From contig NZ_CP069355.1 of the NCBI RefSeq assembly GCF_016864375.1, forward strand, positions 310,001 to 374,000: 64,000 nt of DNA, in the 5' to 3' direction. This DNA is from Microvirga sp. VF16. Its GTDB lineage: Bacteria; Pseudomonadota; Alphaproteobacteria; Rhizobiales; Beijerinckiaceae. A program made the position numbers and the translations under genes. Shown here in pieces: positions 16,895-25,097 of this stretch (position 1 is the first letter of the stretch; every line of letters begins with the position of its first letter). A model generated the notes under the pieces. The model saw only the letters and a list, made by a program, of their open reading frames with translations, did no database searches and had not been told where the DNA came from.

Positions 16895-17480
16895 GGCGAC
16901 TCCTCTCGGCTTGTGCAGCGATATCGAGGAAGTTGGACAGCAGCGTGTGTCCGTGCTCGGTTAGAATGGACTCCGGATGAAACTGCACGCCATAGGTTGG
17001 ATGGCGCCGATGCTGCAGGGCCATGATCTCGCCCTCCTCAGAGCGCGCGGTCACCTCCAGCTCCGTCGAGATCCGATCCTCCTCGACAATCAGCGAATGA
17101 TACCGCCCTGCCCGCAGCGGGTTGGGCAGGCCGTTGAAGAGGCCTTGACCGCTGTGATGGATGGCAGAGGAGCGCCCATGCATGGGCCTGCGCGCCCGTG
17201 TGACCCGCCACCCGTAGACCTGTCCGATGCATTGATGGCCGAGGCAGATCCCAAGCAGCGGCAGCGATCCCGAGAGCTGCCGGATGATCTCGCAGGACAC
17301 GCCGGCCTCCGACGGAGAGCACGGCCCCGGCGAGAGCACGACCGCTCGCGGCGACAGGTGCCGGATGGCGCCGACATCGATCGAGTCGTTGCGGACTACC
17401 TTCACCGTCTCGCCCAATTCAGAGAAGTACCGCGCGACGTTGAAGACGAAGGAGTCATAGTTGTCGATGATCAGGATCAT
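16881..17480 (-). CDS. pabA: Aminodeoxychorismate/anthranilate synthase glutamine amidotransferase
   Basis: A 199-residue class I glutamine amidotransferase that feeds ammonia to the chorismate-binding subunit. It has the N-terminal LIIDNYDSFVFN, VLSPGPCSP, the nucleophile Cys in LGICLGHQCIG near residue 79, and the His/Glu pair in VQFHPESI. TrpG and PabA cannot be told apart from this alone; position 9 bases after a pabB with PIKGT makes PabA the better name. It is intact, unlike pabC that follows. Confidence 0.92.
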   Translation of the reverse strand: MILIIDNYDSFVFNVARYFSELGETVKVVRNDSIDVGAIRHLSPRAVVLSPGPCSPSEAGVSCEIIRQLSGSLPLLGICLGHQCIGQVYGWRVTRARRPMHGRSSAIHHSGQGLFNGLPNPLRAGRYHSLIVEEDRISTELEVTARSEEGEIMALQHRRHPTYGVQFHPESILTEHGHTLLSNFLDIAAQAERSRHAVV

Positions 17481-17489
17481 TCTGGTCGT

Positions 17490-18872
17490 CTATGCTTCAA
17501 AGGCTGCAAAAATGCACTGAGCTTTCGTCAAAGTTTCCTCGTACTCGGCCCGCGGCTCGGACAGCGCCGTAATCCCACTGCCGGCGTGAAACACCGCGGA
17601 TCGGTCTTTCAGCATGACCGTCCGGATCGCGATGTTCGTATCGGCTGTCCCGTCGAAGCCAAAGTAGCCGATGGAGCCACAATAGACCTGCCGGGCACAG
17701 TGTTCGATCTGCGTGATGATCTCCATGGCCCGGATCTTCGGAGCGCCCGTGATTGATCCCCCAGGGAAACAGGCCGCCATCGCGTCGGTCGCCGTAAAGC
17801 CTGAATCGAGTTGACCCTCGACGACGGAGACGAGATGGTGGACGGCCGCATAGCTCTCCAGACCGCACAGCAGCGGGGCGCGCACGGTGTGGGGCTTGCA
17901 CACCCGCGACAGGTCATTGCGCAAGAGATCGACGATCATGAGGTTCTCGGCCCGATCCTTGTCGGAGCGCAGCAGCGCCTCCGCCAAGTTTTGGTCGCGG
18001 CGCTGATCAGACGAGCGGGCAGTCGTGCCTTTGATCGGGCGGGTTTCGACACAGCCCCGGTCAACCTTCACAAAGCGTTCGGGAGAGCTCGAGGCAATCG
18101 TACTCTCGTCAAAGTTGAGAAAAGCGCTGAATGGCGCAGGATTCTTGCGGCGGAGGTGGCCGTAGAAGGCAAGCGCATCGAACTCATCGGAGACCCGAGC
18201 GGTAAAGCGCTGGGCAATGTTCGCCTGGAAGATATCTCCGGCCAAGATGGCGTCGATCACGGCCTCGACGGCCTCCCCGTAGCCACTGGCCGAGAAGTTC
18301 GACGTCCATGGACTCACCAGTTTGAAGCCACGGAGATAGCGCGGCATATGCGCGAGAAGCCTCCGAAAGTATTGAGCGCGCGCTGCGGCACGCTTCTGGC
18401 GTCTGTCGGGATCCTGCTCTGGCCAACCGGTTGAAAGCAGCCATGCGTCGCCGCTCCAGTGATCGAAGCTCACGACGACATCGTAGAATGGGAGCACGGC
18501 CTCCGGGCACGGGACGTCGACCGGCGCCGGTGTGAGCCTCTCGAGGGTGTGCCGGAAATCATAGGCCAGATAGCCTGCAGCACCACCTTGGAAGGGCGGC
18601 AGCCTGTCGACTCTCGATTGGTGGTATTGATCTAACAGTGAACGCAGTGCGGATAGTGGCGGTTGAGGTAAGGGGGCACCGTTCCAAAATGCTCGGCTAC
18701 CCTGCACGAGGAACCGGCCGAACGGGTCCGCGGCGACGAAGGAGTAGCGTCCAAGCCCGGGATGGCGCAGAGCGCTGTCCAGGAACAGCAGATCGGGCAG
18801 ATGCGACAACGTCTGCGCGCAGGTGAATGCGTCAAGGCTGCCAAGATGTTCAAGATGGATCGGGAGTCGCAT
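17490..18872 (-). CDS. pabB: Aminodeoxychorismate synthase component I
   Basis: A 460-residue chorismate-binding enzyme. The C-terminal catalytic domain shows GDIFQANIAQRF, SSSPERFV, ETRPIKGTTAR, ENLMIVDLLRNDL, GGSITGAPKIRAMEII and a metal-binding region AGSGITALS-P--EYEET. The PIKGT motif with Lys marks PabB, whereas TrpE has PIAGT. With PabA it makes 4-amino-4-deoxychorismate for folate. It is the first gene of the pab operon; the 230 bases upstream probably hold the promoter. Confidence 0.93.
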   Translation of the reverse strand: MRLPIHLEHLGSLDAFTCAQTLSHLPDLLFLDSALRHPGLGRYSFVAADPFGRFLVQGSRAFWNGAPLPQPPLSALRSLLDQYHQSRVDRLPPFQGGAAGYLAYDFRHTLERLTPAPVDVPCPEAVLPFYDVVVSFDHWSGDAWLLSTGWPEQDPDRRQKRAAARAQYFRRLLAHMPRYLRGFKLVSPWTSNFSASGYGEAVEAVIDAILAGDIFQANIAQRFTARVSDEFDALAFYGHLRRKNPAPFSAFLNFDESTIASSSPERFVKVDRGCVETRPIKGTTARSSDQRRDQNLAEALLRSDKDRAENLMIVDLLRNDLSRVCKPHTVRAPLLCGLESYAAVHHLVSVVEGQLDSGFTATDAMAACFPGGSITGAPKIRAMEIITQIEHCARQVYCGSIGYFGFDGTADTNIAIRTVMLKDRSAVFHAGSGITALSEPRAEYEETLTKAQCIFAAFEA

Positions 18873-19105
18873 GACCTCAGCCGTCGAAAGCAGATCAGGG
18901 TTGGCATTCTTGAAGAGCAGACCTCATCCAACAAGCAATGCCGAAAAGCAACGGCATGGGAAGCTGAGGCTGAGCTACGTTCTGTGTTACTTTACATAGC
19001 GTAGTGACGGATACGTTTTCATCTCGGATTTGTTGGTCCAATGCTCCAAGCCCTAAGGGCCGGACTGGATTTCGGTGTGACTTTATGACCAGGGACGATG
19101 GGCCA

Positions 19106-19372
19106 CTAAGCTTTTCCCGAAATCGCTTTGCACCTCTGGTTCGCCAAGCCAGGTGGTTCGCCAAGCCAGGCGCGGAGTTCGTCCAGTGTGGGAAAGTCAT
19201 GTTCGACCTGCTTGAACGGAGCAGGTCTCCTGCTCCGCGGCAAATCCCCAAGCAGTTCCGCAGTCCACGTGGAGGGCTGTCGTGACCCGCTTCTCACGAC
19301 GCTTTCCATGAGCTCACCATTCAGCAGGAAATCATAGGCGCCCGGGGCGAGTTGGATCAGGCGGTAGGTCAT
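19106..19372 (-). CDS. Conserved hypothetical, second gene of unknown cassette (copy B)
   Basis: An 88-residue paralogue of the protein at 13556-13831 (MTYRLIQLAPGAYDFLL..., SVVRSGSRQPSTWTAELLGDLPRS). Here, too, the start overlaps the upstream partner's stop as ATGA. The C-terminal 15 residues (GLANQRCKAISGKA) differ from copy A and contain a short internal duplication of the coding DNA around 19135-19165 (TTCGCCAAGCCAGG occurs twice). Function unknown. Confidence 0.72.
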   Translation of the reverse strand: MTYRLIQLAPGAYDFLLNGELMESVVRSGSRQPSTWTAELLGDLPRSRRPAPFKQVEHDFPTLDELRAWLGEPPGLANQRCKAISGKA

Positions 19373-19581
19373 GTCCGAGCCTCAGCTGAGGCGAGCTGCG
19401 CCTCGATCCATTCGCAGGTCTTTGCAAGAGCGGCCTCACGATCCGCAGCCATGATCCGGGTCGGGCGCTGCTTGGGCAGAGCCACGAAGGCCATCCATTC
19501 CAGGCCGCTTGGGCTAAGGCGGATCTGGTAGCCCTTGTGTTCGACGAGGTCGGCTGTCTCACGGTGATGGGGATCAGTCAT
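19369..19581 (-). CDS. Conserved hypothetical, first gene of unknown cassette (copy B)
   Basis: A 70-residue paralogue of 13828-14040, sharing the MTDPHHR start, GYQIRLSPSGLEWMAFVALPKQRPT and the DREAALAKTCEWIE helix. Conservation of both genes, their order and the 4-nt overlap across two loci 5.5 kb apart indicates they work together. Confidence 0.72.
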   Translation of the reverse strand: MTDPHHRETADLVEHKGYQIRLSPSGLEWMAFVALPKQRPTRIMAADREAALAKTCEWIEAQLASAEART

Positions 19582-19974
19582 GGCTGTGATGGCCGGTCTT
19601 GGGTCTCAGGCAGCATACATCAGGCGATTGACTTGGCCCTTGCTTGGATGGGCCAGTGTGAGAGTAGAGCATGAGGAAGAGCAAGGCAATAATGTCGCTG
19701 TGGCCTCGGCTCGGCTTGCACGGCTGGTGGTTGGGTTTACCCGCAGCCTTACGGAGGCGACCGTCGCTCGATGCCGACCGAGCTCGTGCTCCCGCAGCGC
19801 CTCCTCTGAGGCCTGGGCGCCTCCCCTTCTGCTCGCTCTCAGGAACGAAGAGCGGGCCGAAAAACCTTCTCCAGAATGCCCTATATATGTGACGTGAGCA
19901 GTCCGGTTAATGATTTGTGACAGCTGCATGCATCGTGAGCATGCCGGCCTCGGTGAGAGCACCCCTGCTCATTT

Positions 19975-20008
19975 GTGCGCCGCACAAGTATGTATGGTGC
20001 GCCGCACA
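19975..20008. promoter_or_regulatory. Tandem palindromic operator candidate
   Basis: Two copies of GTGCGCCGCACA lie at 19975-19986 and 19997-20008. Each core GTGCGCCGCAC is an 11-base palindrome about a central base, and the copies are 22 bases apart, two helical turns, about 50 bases before the DUF1127 start. This is the layout expected for a dimeric repressor or activator bound side by side. The rest of 19582-20060 shows no supported gene. Confidence 0.5.
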
Positions 20009-20060
20009 CGCCAGCACGCAAGCCACCAGCCCTCGGCTGGCGAACTGACAGGAGTTTCAG

Positions 20061-20216
20061 ATGATTGTGACCCAAATCCTCGCGACACTCCGGGCCTACT
20101 TCCGATACCGCGCCACCGTCACCGAGCTGTCCCGGCTCTCCGATCGGGAACTCGATGACCTCGGCATCCGGCGCTTTCAGATCGACAGCATTGCGCGACA
20201 GGACATCGCGGCCTGA
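20061..20216 (+). CDS. DUF1127 (YjiS-like) small protein
   Basis: A 51-residue protein: MIVTQILATLRAYFRYR, then TVTELSRLSDRELDDLGIRRFQIDSIARQDIAA. The L-S-x-L-x-D-R-x-L-x-D-[IL]-G-I-x-R pattern is the DUF1127 signature. GGAG lies about 7 bases before the ATG. In Rhizobiales these small Arg-rich proteins affect phosphate/carbon metabolism or RNA turnover; which applies here is not visible. It is a single-gene unit flanked by the operator candidate and a terminator. Confidence 0.85.
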   Translation: MIVTQILATLRAYFRYRATVTELSRLSDRELDDLGIRRFQIDSIARQDIAA

Positions 20217-20242
20217 CATCGTGCTGCACCGCGTCCCGTCGG

Positions 20243-20270
20243 CGCCCGCTCGTCAGCGGGCGTTTGCGTT
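20243..20270 (+). terminator. Intrinsic terminator of the DUF1127 gene
   Basis: A perfect 8-bp stem CGCCCGCT/AGCGGGCG with a CGTC loop is followed by TTTGCGTT, 27 bases after the DUF1127 stop. The T tract is weak, so termination may be partial. Confidence 0.6.
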
Positions 20271-20364
20271 CGAGGCGACATGCGGCGCATGAACGTCCCT
20301 CCCCTGCTCCTCAAGCCCGTCACCAGCCGGATTTTCGCAAAGCGCCAGAGTGTTTCCTCACGCG

Positions 20365-20601
20365 TCAGAGCTCTCGCCACGATTGGATCAGCGGCATTCT
20401 TGCAACCGTGATCGTCTGCCCGGTTGAATAAGCCCGGATCCAGCGAAACAGAGTCGTGTGGTCCACTTGCACGCCAGGATCAGAGGGCATGCGTTCGAGA
20501 TCGCGATTGCTGAGTGCGAACTGCAGATTCCAACGCACCGCCCACAGAATGATCTCCGCTGTGAATGGCCGACGTGCGAACTGACTCTTAGCCCTCCTCA
20601 C
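20365..20601 (-). pseudogene. IS6-family transposase, N-terminal fragment
   Basis: A 78-codon frame with the IS6/IS26 family N-terminus: FARRPFTAEIILWAVRWNLQF, then LSNRDLERMPSDPGVQVDHTTLFRWIRAY. Full transposases of this family are about 230 residues and carry a DDE domain after this zinc/helix-turn-helix region; none of it is present. After RWIRAY the frame runs into unrelated residues. It is an insertion-sequence relic. Confidence 0.8.
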
Positions 20602-20792
20602 GTTACACCCCCTCCAGCCTCATCCGAGGTAGCTCACGCGCAATACGCTTCAAAACAGCAACAGATCCACGCCAAGTGGGGAACGTCGACGAGGGTGGAA
20701 AAAGCGCTTGCCCCCTGGCTAGCGGCCCAGTATCCCGGACTATCCCTGATCTGGTCCAGAATCAAGCCATCGCCGGCAAGGCAGGAGCCGAA

Positions 20793-22472
20793 TTGACCGA
20801 TCCGCTCAAGCCCCAGACGATCAGCGGCGACGGCGTCACCGCGCCGCTGCGCTATCCCGCCTTTCGGCGCATCTGGCTGGCGAGCCTGTTGTCCAATCTC
20901 GGCATCCTGATCCAGGGCGTCGGTGCGGCGTGGGCGATGACGCAGATCACGTCGTCGGCCGACAAGGTCGCGCTGGTGCAGACGGCCTTGCTGCTGCCGG
21001 TGATGCTGATTGCGCTACCCGCCGGCGCCATTGCCGACATGCATGATCGCCGCATCGTGGCGCTGGTGGCGCTGGCGATTGAGATTTGCGGCGCAACCGC
21101 GCTGACCGGACTCGAGTGGCTGGGGCTCACCACGCCGGATCTGTTGCTGGGCCTGTGCTTTGTGGTTGGCAGCGGCATGGCGTTGATGGGCCCGGCCTGG
21201 CAAGCCTCTGTGAGCGAGCAGGTCCCGGCAGACACGCTGCCAGCAGCCATCGCGCTCAACGGGATCAGCTACAACATCGCGCGCAGCTTTGGGCCGGCGA
21301 TCGGCGGCGTTGTGGTGGCGACCGCGGGCGCCGTCGCGGCCTTTGCATTGAATGCGCTGCTTTATCTGCCGCTGATGCTCGCGCTTGTCCTCTGGAAACG
21401 CGTCGCCGCGCCCTCGCGGCTGCCCCGCGAACAGCTGCGCCGCGCCATCGTGTCCGGCGTGCGCTACATCACCAATTCACCGTCGATCAAGATCGTGCTG
21501 ACCCGCACCGTGGCCACGGGCATGATCGGAGGCTCGCTCTCGGCGCTGATGCCGCTGGTGGCGCGCGATCTCTTGCAGGGCGGCGCGCAGACGTACGGCA
21601 TCCTCCTTGGCGCCTTTGGCCTTGGTGCTGTTATCGGGGCGCTCGGCATGGGCGAGATGCGCCAGCGCCTGAGCGGCGAGGCCGCAGTGCGCGCCTGCAC
21701 GCTGGCGATGGGGGGCGCGATGGCCGCGGTGGCGCTGAGCCACGAGCTCGTTGTGACCGCGGCGGCGCTGGTGGTGGCGGGCGCAGCGTGGATGCTGGCG
21801 GTCGCGCTGTTCAATATTGGGGTCCAGCTTTCGGCGCCGCGCTGGGTCGCGGGCCGCGCGCTGGCGGCCTACCAAGCGGCGATCTCCGGCGGCATGGCCC
21901 TCGGCAGCTGGGGCTGGGGCCGGCTTACCGATGCCGCTGGCGTCGAGACCGCACTGCTGGTGTCGGCCGCGCTCATGCTGCTCTCGCCGCTGCTTGGGTC
22001 CTGGCTGCCCATGCCGCGCATCAGCGCGCGCGGCGACGAGGCCGAGGGGCTGGCCGATCCCGAGGTGCGGCTACCGCTGACTGGGCGCAGCGGGCCGCTG
22101 GTGGTGGAGATCGAATATCGCGTCGCGTCGGAGAAGGCGCGGGTGTTTCACGCTCTGATGCAGGACGTCCAGCTGTTCCGTCAGCGCAACGGCGCCTATG
22201 GCTGGTCGCTGGCGCGCGACATCGCCGATCCTGAACTGTGGACTGAGCGTTATCGCTGCCCGACGTGGCTCGATTATTTGCGCCAGCGCAACCGCGCGAC
22301 GCCATCGGAGCGCGCATTGGATCAGCAGGCGACGGCGTTCCACATCGGCCCTGAGCCGGTGCGCGTCCGCCGAATGCTGGAGCGCCCGTTCGGATCAGTG
22401 CGCCGGAAGGAACCCGACCGGGCCGCGAACGAGGTCCTGCCCGGTCATTACACGCGCGGCGGGAGGCAATAG
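20793..22472 (+). CDS. MFS transporter with C-terminal soluble domain (EntS/MFS_3 type)
   Basis: About 560 residues. Residues 20-410 hold twelve membrane helices of a major facilitator; IADMHDRRIVALVA is the D-x-x-x-R-R loop 2-3 motif. Roughly 420-560 form a soluble domain (VVEIEYRVASEKARVFHALMQDVQLFRQRNGAYGWSLARD) seen at the end of this DUF894/MFS_3 group, related to ferredoxin-like monooxygenase folds. The start is uncertain: TTG 20793 has AGGAG upstream and matches the family N-terminus; the frame is open back to 20676. It probably exports a small molecule; the substrate is unknown. Confidence 0.85.
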   Translation: MTDPLKPQTISGDGVTAPLRYPAFRRIWLASLLSNLGILIQGVGAAWAMTQITSSADKVALVQTALLLPVMLIALPAGAIADMHDRRIVALVALAIEICGATALTGLEWLGLTTPDLLLGLCFVVGSGMALMGPAWQASVSEQVPADTLPAAIALNGISYNIARSFGPAIGGVVVATAGAVAAFALNALLYLPLMLALVLWKRVAAPSRLPREQLRRAIVSGVRYITNSPSIKIVLTRTVATGMIGGSLSALMPLVARDLLQGGAQTYGILLGAFGLGAVIGALGMGEMRQRLSGEAAVRACTLAMGGAMAAVALSHELVVTAAALVVAGAAWMLAVALFNIGVQLSAPRWVAGRALAAYQAAISGGMALGSWGWGRLTDAAGVETALLVSAALMLLSPLLGSWLPMPRISARGDEAEGLADPEVRLPLTGRSGPLVVEIEYRVASEKARVFHALMQDVQLFRQRNGAYGWSLARDIADPELWTERYRCPTWLDYLRQRNRATPSERALDQQATAFHIGPEPVRVRRMLERPFGSVRRKEPDRAANEVLPGHYTRGGRQ

Positions 22473-22597
22473 CACTCGTCCGTTCAGAACCAGAAGATCC
22501 GACGTTTCTGATTGAAGCGGACGTCGCACATGCCGCGTGTCAAGGCACTGTTCTCTTATTCCGGCACTTGAGCGTGGAGCATGACCATTGTCGATCC

Positions 22598-23479
22598 CTA
22601 GCGGGTCGGAACCGGGTGCTCGCCGCGATAATCGTAGAAGCCGCGCTCGCTCTTGCGGCCGAGCCAGCCGGCCTCGACGTATTTCACCAGCAGCGGACAA
22701 GGACGGTATTTGGAATCGGCCAGGCCCTCGTGAATGCCCTGCATGATCGACAGGCAGGTATCGAGGCCGATGAAATCGGCCAGCTGCAGCGGGCCCATCG
22801 GGTGGTTCGTGCCGAGCCGCATGGCCGTATCGATGCCTTCCACCGAGCCGACGCCCTCGTAGAGAGTGTAGATCGCCTCGTTGATCATCGATAACAGGAT
22901 GTGATGAACAATAAAGGCCGGGAAATCCTCGGAAACCGTCACAGTCTTACCGAGCTTAGTGATGAACTCCTTGGCGGATTCGTAGGTCGTTTCTGCCGTC
23001 GCAATGCCGCGGGTCAGCTCGACAAGCTGCATCACCGGCACCGGATTCATGAAATGAATGCCGATGAACTTCTCAGGCCGGTCGGTGGCGGCGGCCAGGC
23101 GCGTGATCGAAATCGAGGAGGTGTTGGTGGCCAGCAGCGCGTCGGGGCGCAGCGACGGGCTGAGAGTGATGAAGATCTTGCGCTTCACCGCCTCGGTCTC
23201 GGTCGCCGCCTCGACGGCGAGATCGCACAGGGAGAGGTCATCGTAGCTGAGGGCCGGGCGAATGCGCGCGAGCGCCGCCTGGCGCTCGGCGTCGGAGATC
23301 GCCCCCTTTGCAACCTGACGCGTGATGTTCTCGTTGATGGTGGCGAGCCCGGCATTGATCCGATCCTCCGAGAGGTCGTGGAGCCAGACGTTGAAGCCTG
23401 CGAGCGCGCAGACATGAGCGATGCCGCTGCCCATCTGCCCTGCGCCGATGACGCCAACCGTTGTGATGGAAACGGTCAT
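22598..23479 (-). CDS. 3-hydroxybutyryl-CoA dehydrogenase
   Basis: A 293-residue NAD-dependent 3-hydroxyacyl-CoA dehydrogenase. Residues 8-25 give the Rossmann motif VIGAGQMGSGIAHV. Catalytic Ser is in LLATNTSSISI, His in GIHFMNPVPVM, and Asn in LGTNHPMGPL. The usual PGFIVNR helix reads PAFIVHH, two changes in a normally constant spot; Glu/His dyad residues are kept. It could act in polyhydroxybutyrate or fatty-acid turnover. It is a single gene, minus strand, not in an operon. Confidence 0.92.
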   Translation of the reverse strand: MTVSITTVGVIGAGQMGSGIAHVCALAGFNVWLHDLSEDRINAGLATINENITRQVAKGAISDAERQAALARIRPALSYDDLSLCDLAVEAATETEAVKRKIFITLSPSLRPDALLATNTSSISITRLAAATDRPEKFIGIHFMNPVPVMQLVELTRGIATAETTYESAKEFITKLGKTVTVSEDFPAFIVHHILLSMINEAIYTLYEGVGSVEGIDTAMRLGTNHPMGPLQLADFIGLDTCLSIMQGIHEGLADSKYRPCPLLVKYVEAGWLGRKSERGFYDYRGEHPVPTR

Positions 23480-23618
23480 CTTGACACCTCACGTGTTTCG
23501 CTGTGCCTCATCGTGCGCGGACATTGCAAAGCAACGAACTCAGAACCACGCTGGCCCCTCTCGGGGGACCACGCACCATAACCGTTCAGGAGGAGGGGGA
23601 TCCGCATCAGGCCGTCCC

Positions 23619-23966
23619 TCAGGCGGCTTTCCGTCTGGCGTCACAGACGAGGTCGACAGCGGCAGCCAGTTCGGGTTCATCGAAGTCGAAGCAGCCACAG
23701 CTGTCGAGGGTTGTGCCGGTGGCATGGCAGTAAACCTCCAGCCATAAGGGCGGAATATCACGCGACTTATGTTCCGGCTGGGTCAGCTCTGTCAGGCGCA
23801 CCTCCACCGGTCCAAACCTTGCCAACGTGGCGGTTTTAACGCCGCTGGCCTGATCCGGCATCGCGGCGAGCTGAACATAGGCGCGAAGGACGGCTTGTTC
23901 GAGCGCGTCAGGATCGGGGGCCATCGCGTCAGAGCGCGCGCGAGAGGACCATCGGGGCTGCGTCAT
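23619..23966 (-). CDS. Hypothetical protein
   Basis: A 115-residue soluble protein with an N-terminal helix (PDALEQAVLRAYVQLAAMP), a beta-rich middle (VKTATLARFGPVEVRLTELTQ) and a C-terminal CGCFDFDEPELAAAVDLV segment containing a Cys-x-Cys and acidic residues. The start ATG 23966 has GGAG 7 bases upstream and overlaps the preceding small frame as ATGA. Family not recognised. Confidence 0.6.
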   Translation of the reverse strand: MTQPRWSSRARSDAMAPDPDALEQAVLRAYVQLAAMPDQASGVKTATLARFGPVEVRLTELTQPEHKSRDIPPLWLEVYCHATGTTLDSCGCFDFDEPELAAAVDLVCDARRKAA

Positions 23967-24169
23967 TGAAGTCTCCATAAAGCCGCGTCGGACTGACCGC
24001 TGTTCGGGGCAACCTTGAAATCCGCCGCCGTCTTGGCCTTGATCCCGCCGACGGCGACGCCGTCGGCGGGATCAATCAGGCTCATGCCGGAGCCGCCCTT
24101 CCTGTCGATGGTGAGAGCGCTGCGGCTCCGCTCCACGTCATCCTTCGGTCTGCCATGGGAGGCTGGCAT
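23963..24169 (-). CDS. Small hypothetical protein coupled to the next gene
   Basis: About 68 residues (MPASHGRPKDDVERSRS..., GGSGMSLIDPADGVAVGGIKA, ending ALWRLQ). Its stop overlaps the next start as ATGA, the main argument that it is translated. The start is unsure (24211, 24169 or 24085 are possible). The coding region contains a 17-bp perfect hairpin. No family recognised. Confidence 0.35.
   Translation of the reverse strand: MPASHGRPKDDVERSRSALTIDRKGGSGMSLIDPADGVAVGGIKAKTAADFKVAPNSGQSDAALWRLQ
24039..24075. repeat. Perfect 17-bp inverted repeat
   Basis: Arms 24039-24055 and 24059-24075 are perfect reverse complements (TTGATCCCGCCGACGGC and its complement) with the 3-base loop GAC. The stem is GC-rich and lacks a T tract, so it is not a classic terminator. 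It lies inside a small predicted frame and would form a strong mRNA hairpin upstream of the 23619-23966 gene. Confidence 0.75.
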
Positions 24170-24455
24170 GCCGCAGCTCAACCTATGGCAGTTGCGAGCA
24201 CAAGTAGACAACGGTGAATGCCGATGAAGTGGCAGAGATCATAAGACAAAGATCAATGACCATTCGTCGCCAATAGGTCAAAAAGTGGTTCACCATGGCA
24301 TCTCTCGGAAGGTAAGGGGTCATCGGATGTTCACTCAGTGGCACCAACCGTTCAGCGGTGAAGTGCTAGCCCGCGCTCGACGTGAATGTCGCCTCATCTC
24401 TCGTGCGTGCTCTTGCAAGCATGGAAGGCGTGAGACGTCAGGTCAGGCTGGATTG

Positions 24456-25097
24456 TCATGGCTCAAGCCTCACAGACTGCGTCGCAGATCCCGCTTGCGG
24501 CCTTCCATCGTGGCTTGTGCTCAAAGGTGGCTTTGAGGCCGCAACCGCGATGAGGTCGGAGAAAAACCTTTCCGTCACGAGCGCGAGCGCCGTCCCGGTC
24601 TCGCTGAGGATCACAGTGGTGTGCTCGAGGATGACCTCAGGTTGGGAGTGGTGCCCTGAGGCGCTGAGCCGCGATGGATCCTCAGACGGATCAGCCGTGA
24701 GGGGCCTGATTTGCACAGCGAGCGTGCGCCGGGAGGGACGGAGCCGAGCAATGACGGTGCCGAACGGCAGATCGGTCGTTTGCAGAACATCCTCCATGCC
24801 CGCCGCCAGGCGTTGCGGCACGAACCAATTCTCGGCCGTCGCAAGCGGCAAAGGGCCTCGCAGGATTTGAACCTGCCGGAACTGGACGGTTTCAGACGCG
24901 AGGGGGGCTAACGCAGCTTTGACGTCGTCCGGCACGGCTGCCAGCACGTGCCGCTGACGGCACGCGACGCTGATCGGTCCCTGCGAGAGGCCATGCTCGT
25001 CGCACCAGGCCAGGAGCGTTTCCGTCGCCGTTGCTCCGGCGATCAGGCGGGCGTTCAGGTCCTGAATGAGAGCCTCAATCTCGGATCGTGCCATCAT
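24456..25097 (-). CDS. Chorismate-lyase-like (UbiC/UTRA fold) protein
   Basis: A 213-residue protein. The pattern FRQVQILRGPLPLATAENWFVP, DLPFGTVIARLR and ILEHTTVILSETGTALALVTERFFSDL resembles chorismate pyruvate-lyase and DUF98 proteins: an R-x-V-x-L strand, a P-[LF]-G turn and a late E-R. In UbiC the Arg, Leu and Glu at these places bind and act on chorismate. This match is by eye and moderate. The start overlaps the panC stop (ATGA), so it is the third gene of panB-panC-X, taking the place panD has in the left set. The last 25 residues look disordered. Confidence 0.6.
   Translation of the reverse strand: MMARSEIEALIQDLNARLIAGATATETLLAWCDEHGLSQGPISVACRQRHVLAAVPDDVKAALAPLASETVQFRQVQILRGPLPLATAENWFVPQRLAAGMEDVLQTTDLPFGTVIARLRPSRRTLAVQIRPLTADPSEDPSRLSASGHHSQPEVILEHTTVILSETGTALALVTERFFSDLIAVAASKPPLSTSHDGRPQAGSATQSVRLEP

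Noticed and set aside
21086..22234. 382-codon second frame inside the MFS gene
   Set aside because: Arg/Gly/Ala-rich translation without membrane helices; the frame from 20793 gives a clean transporter.
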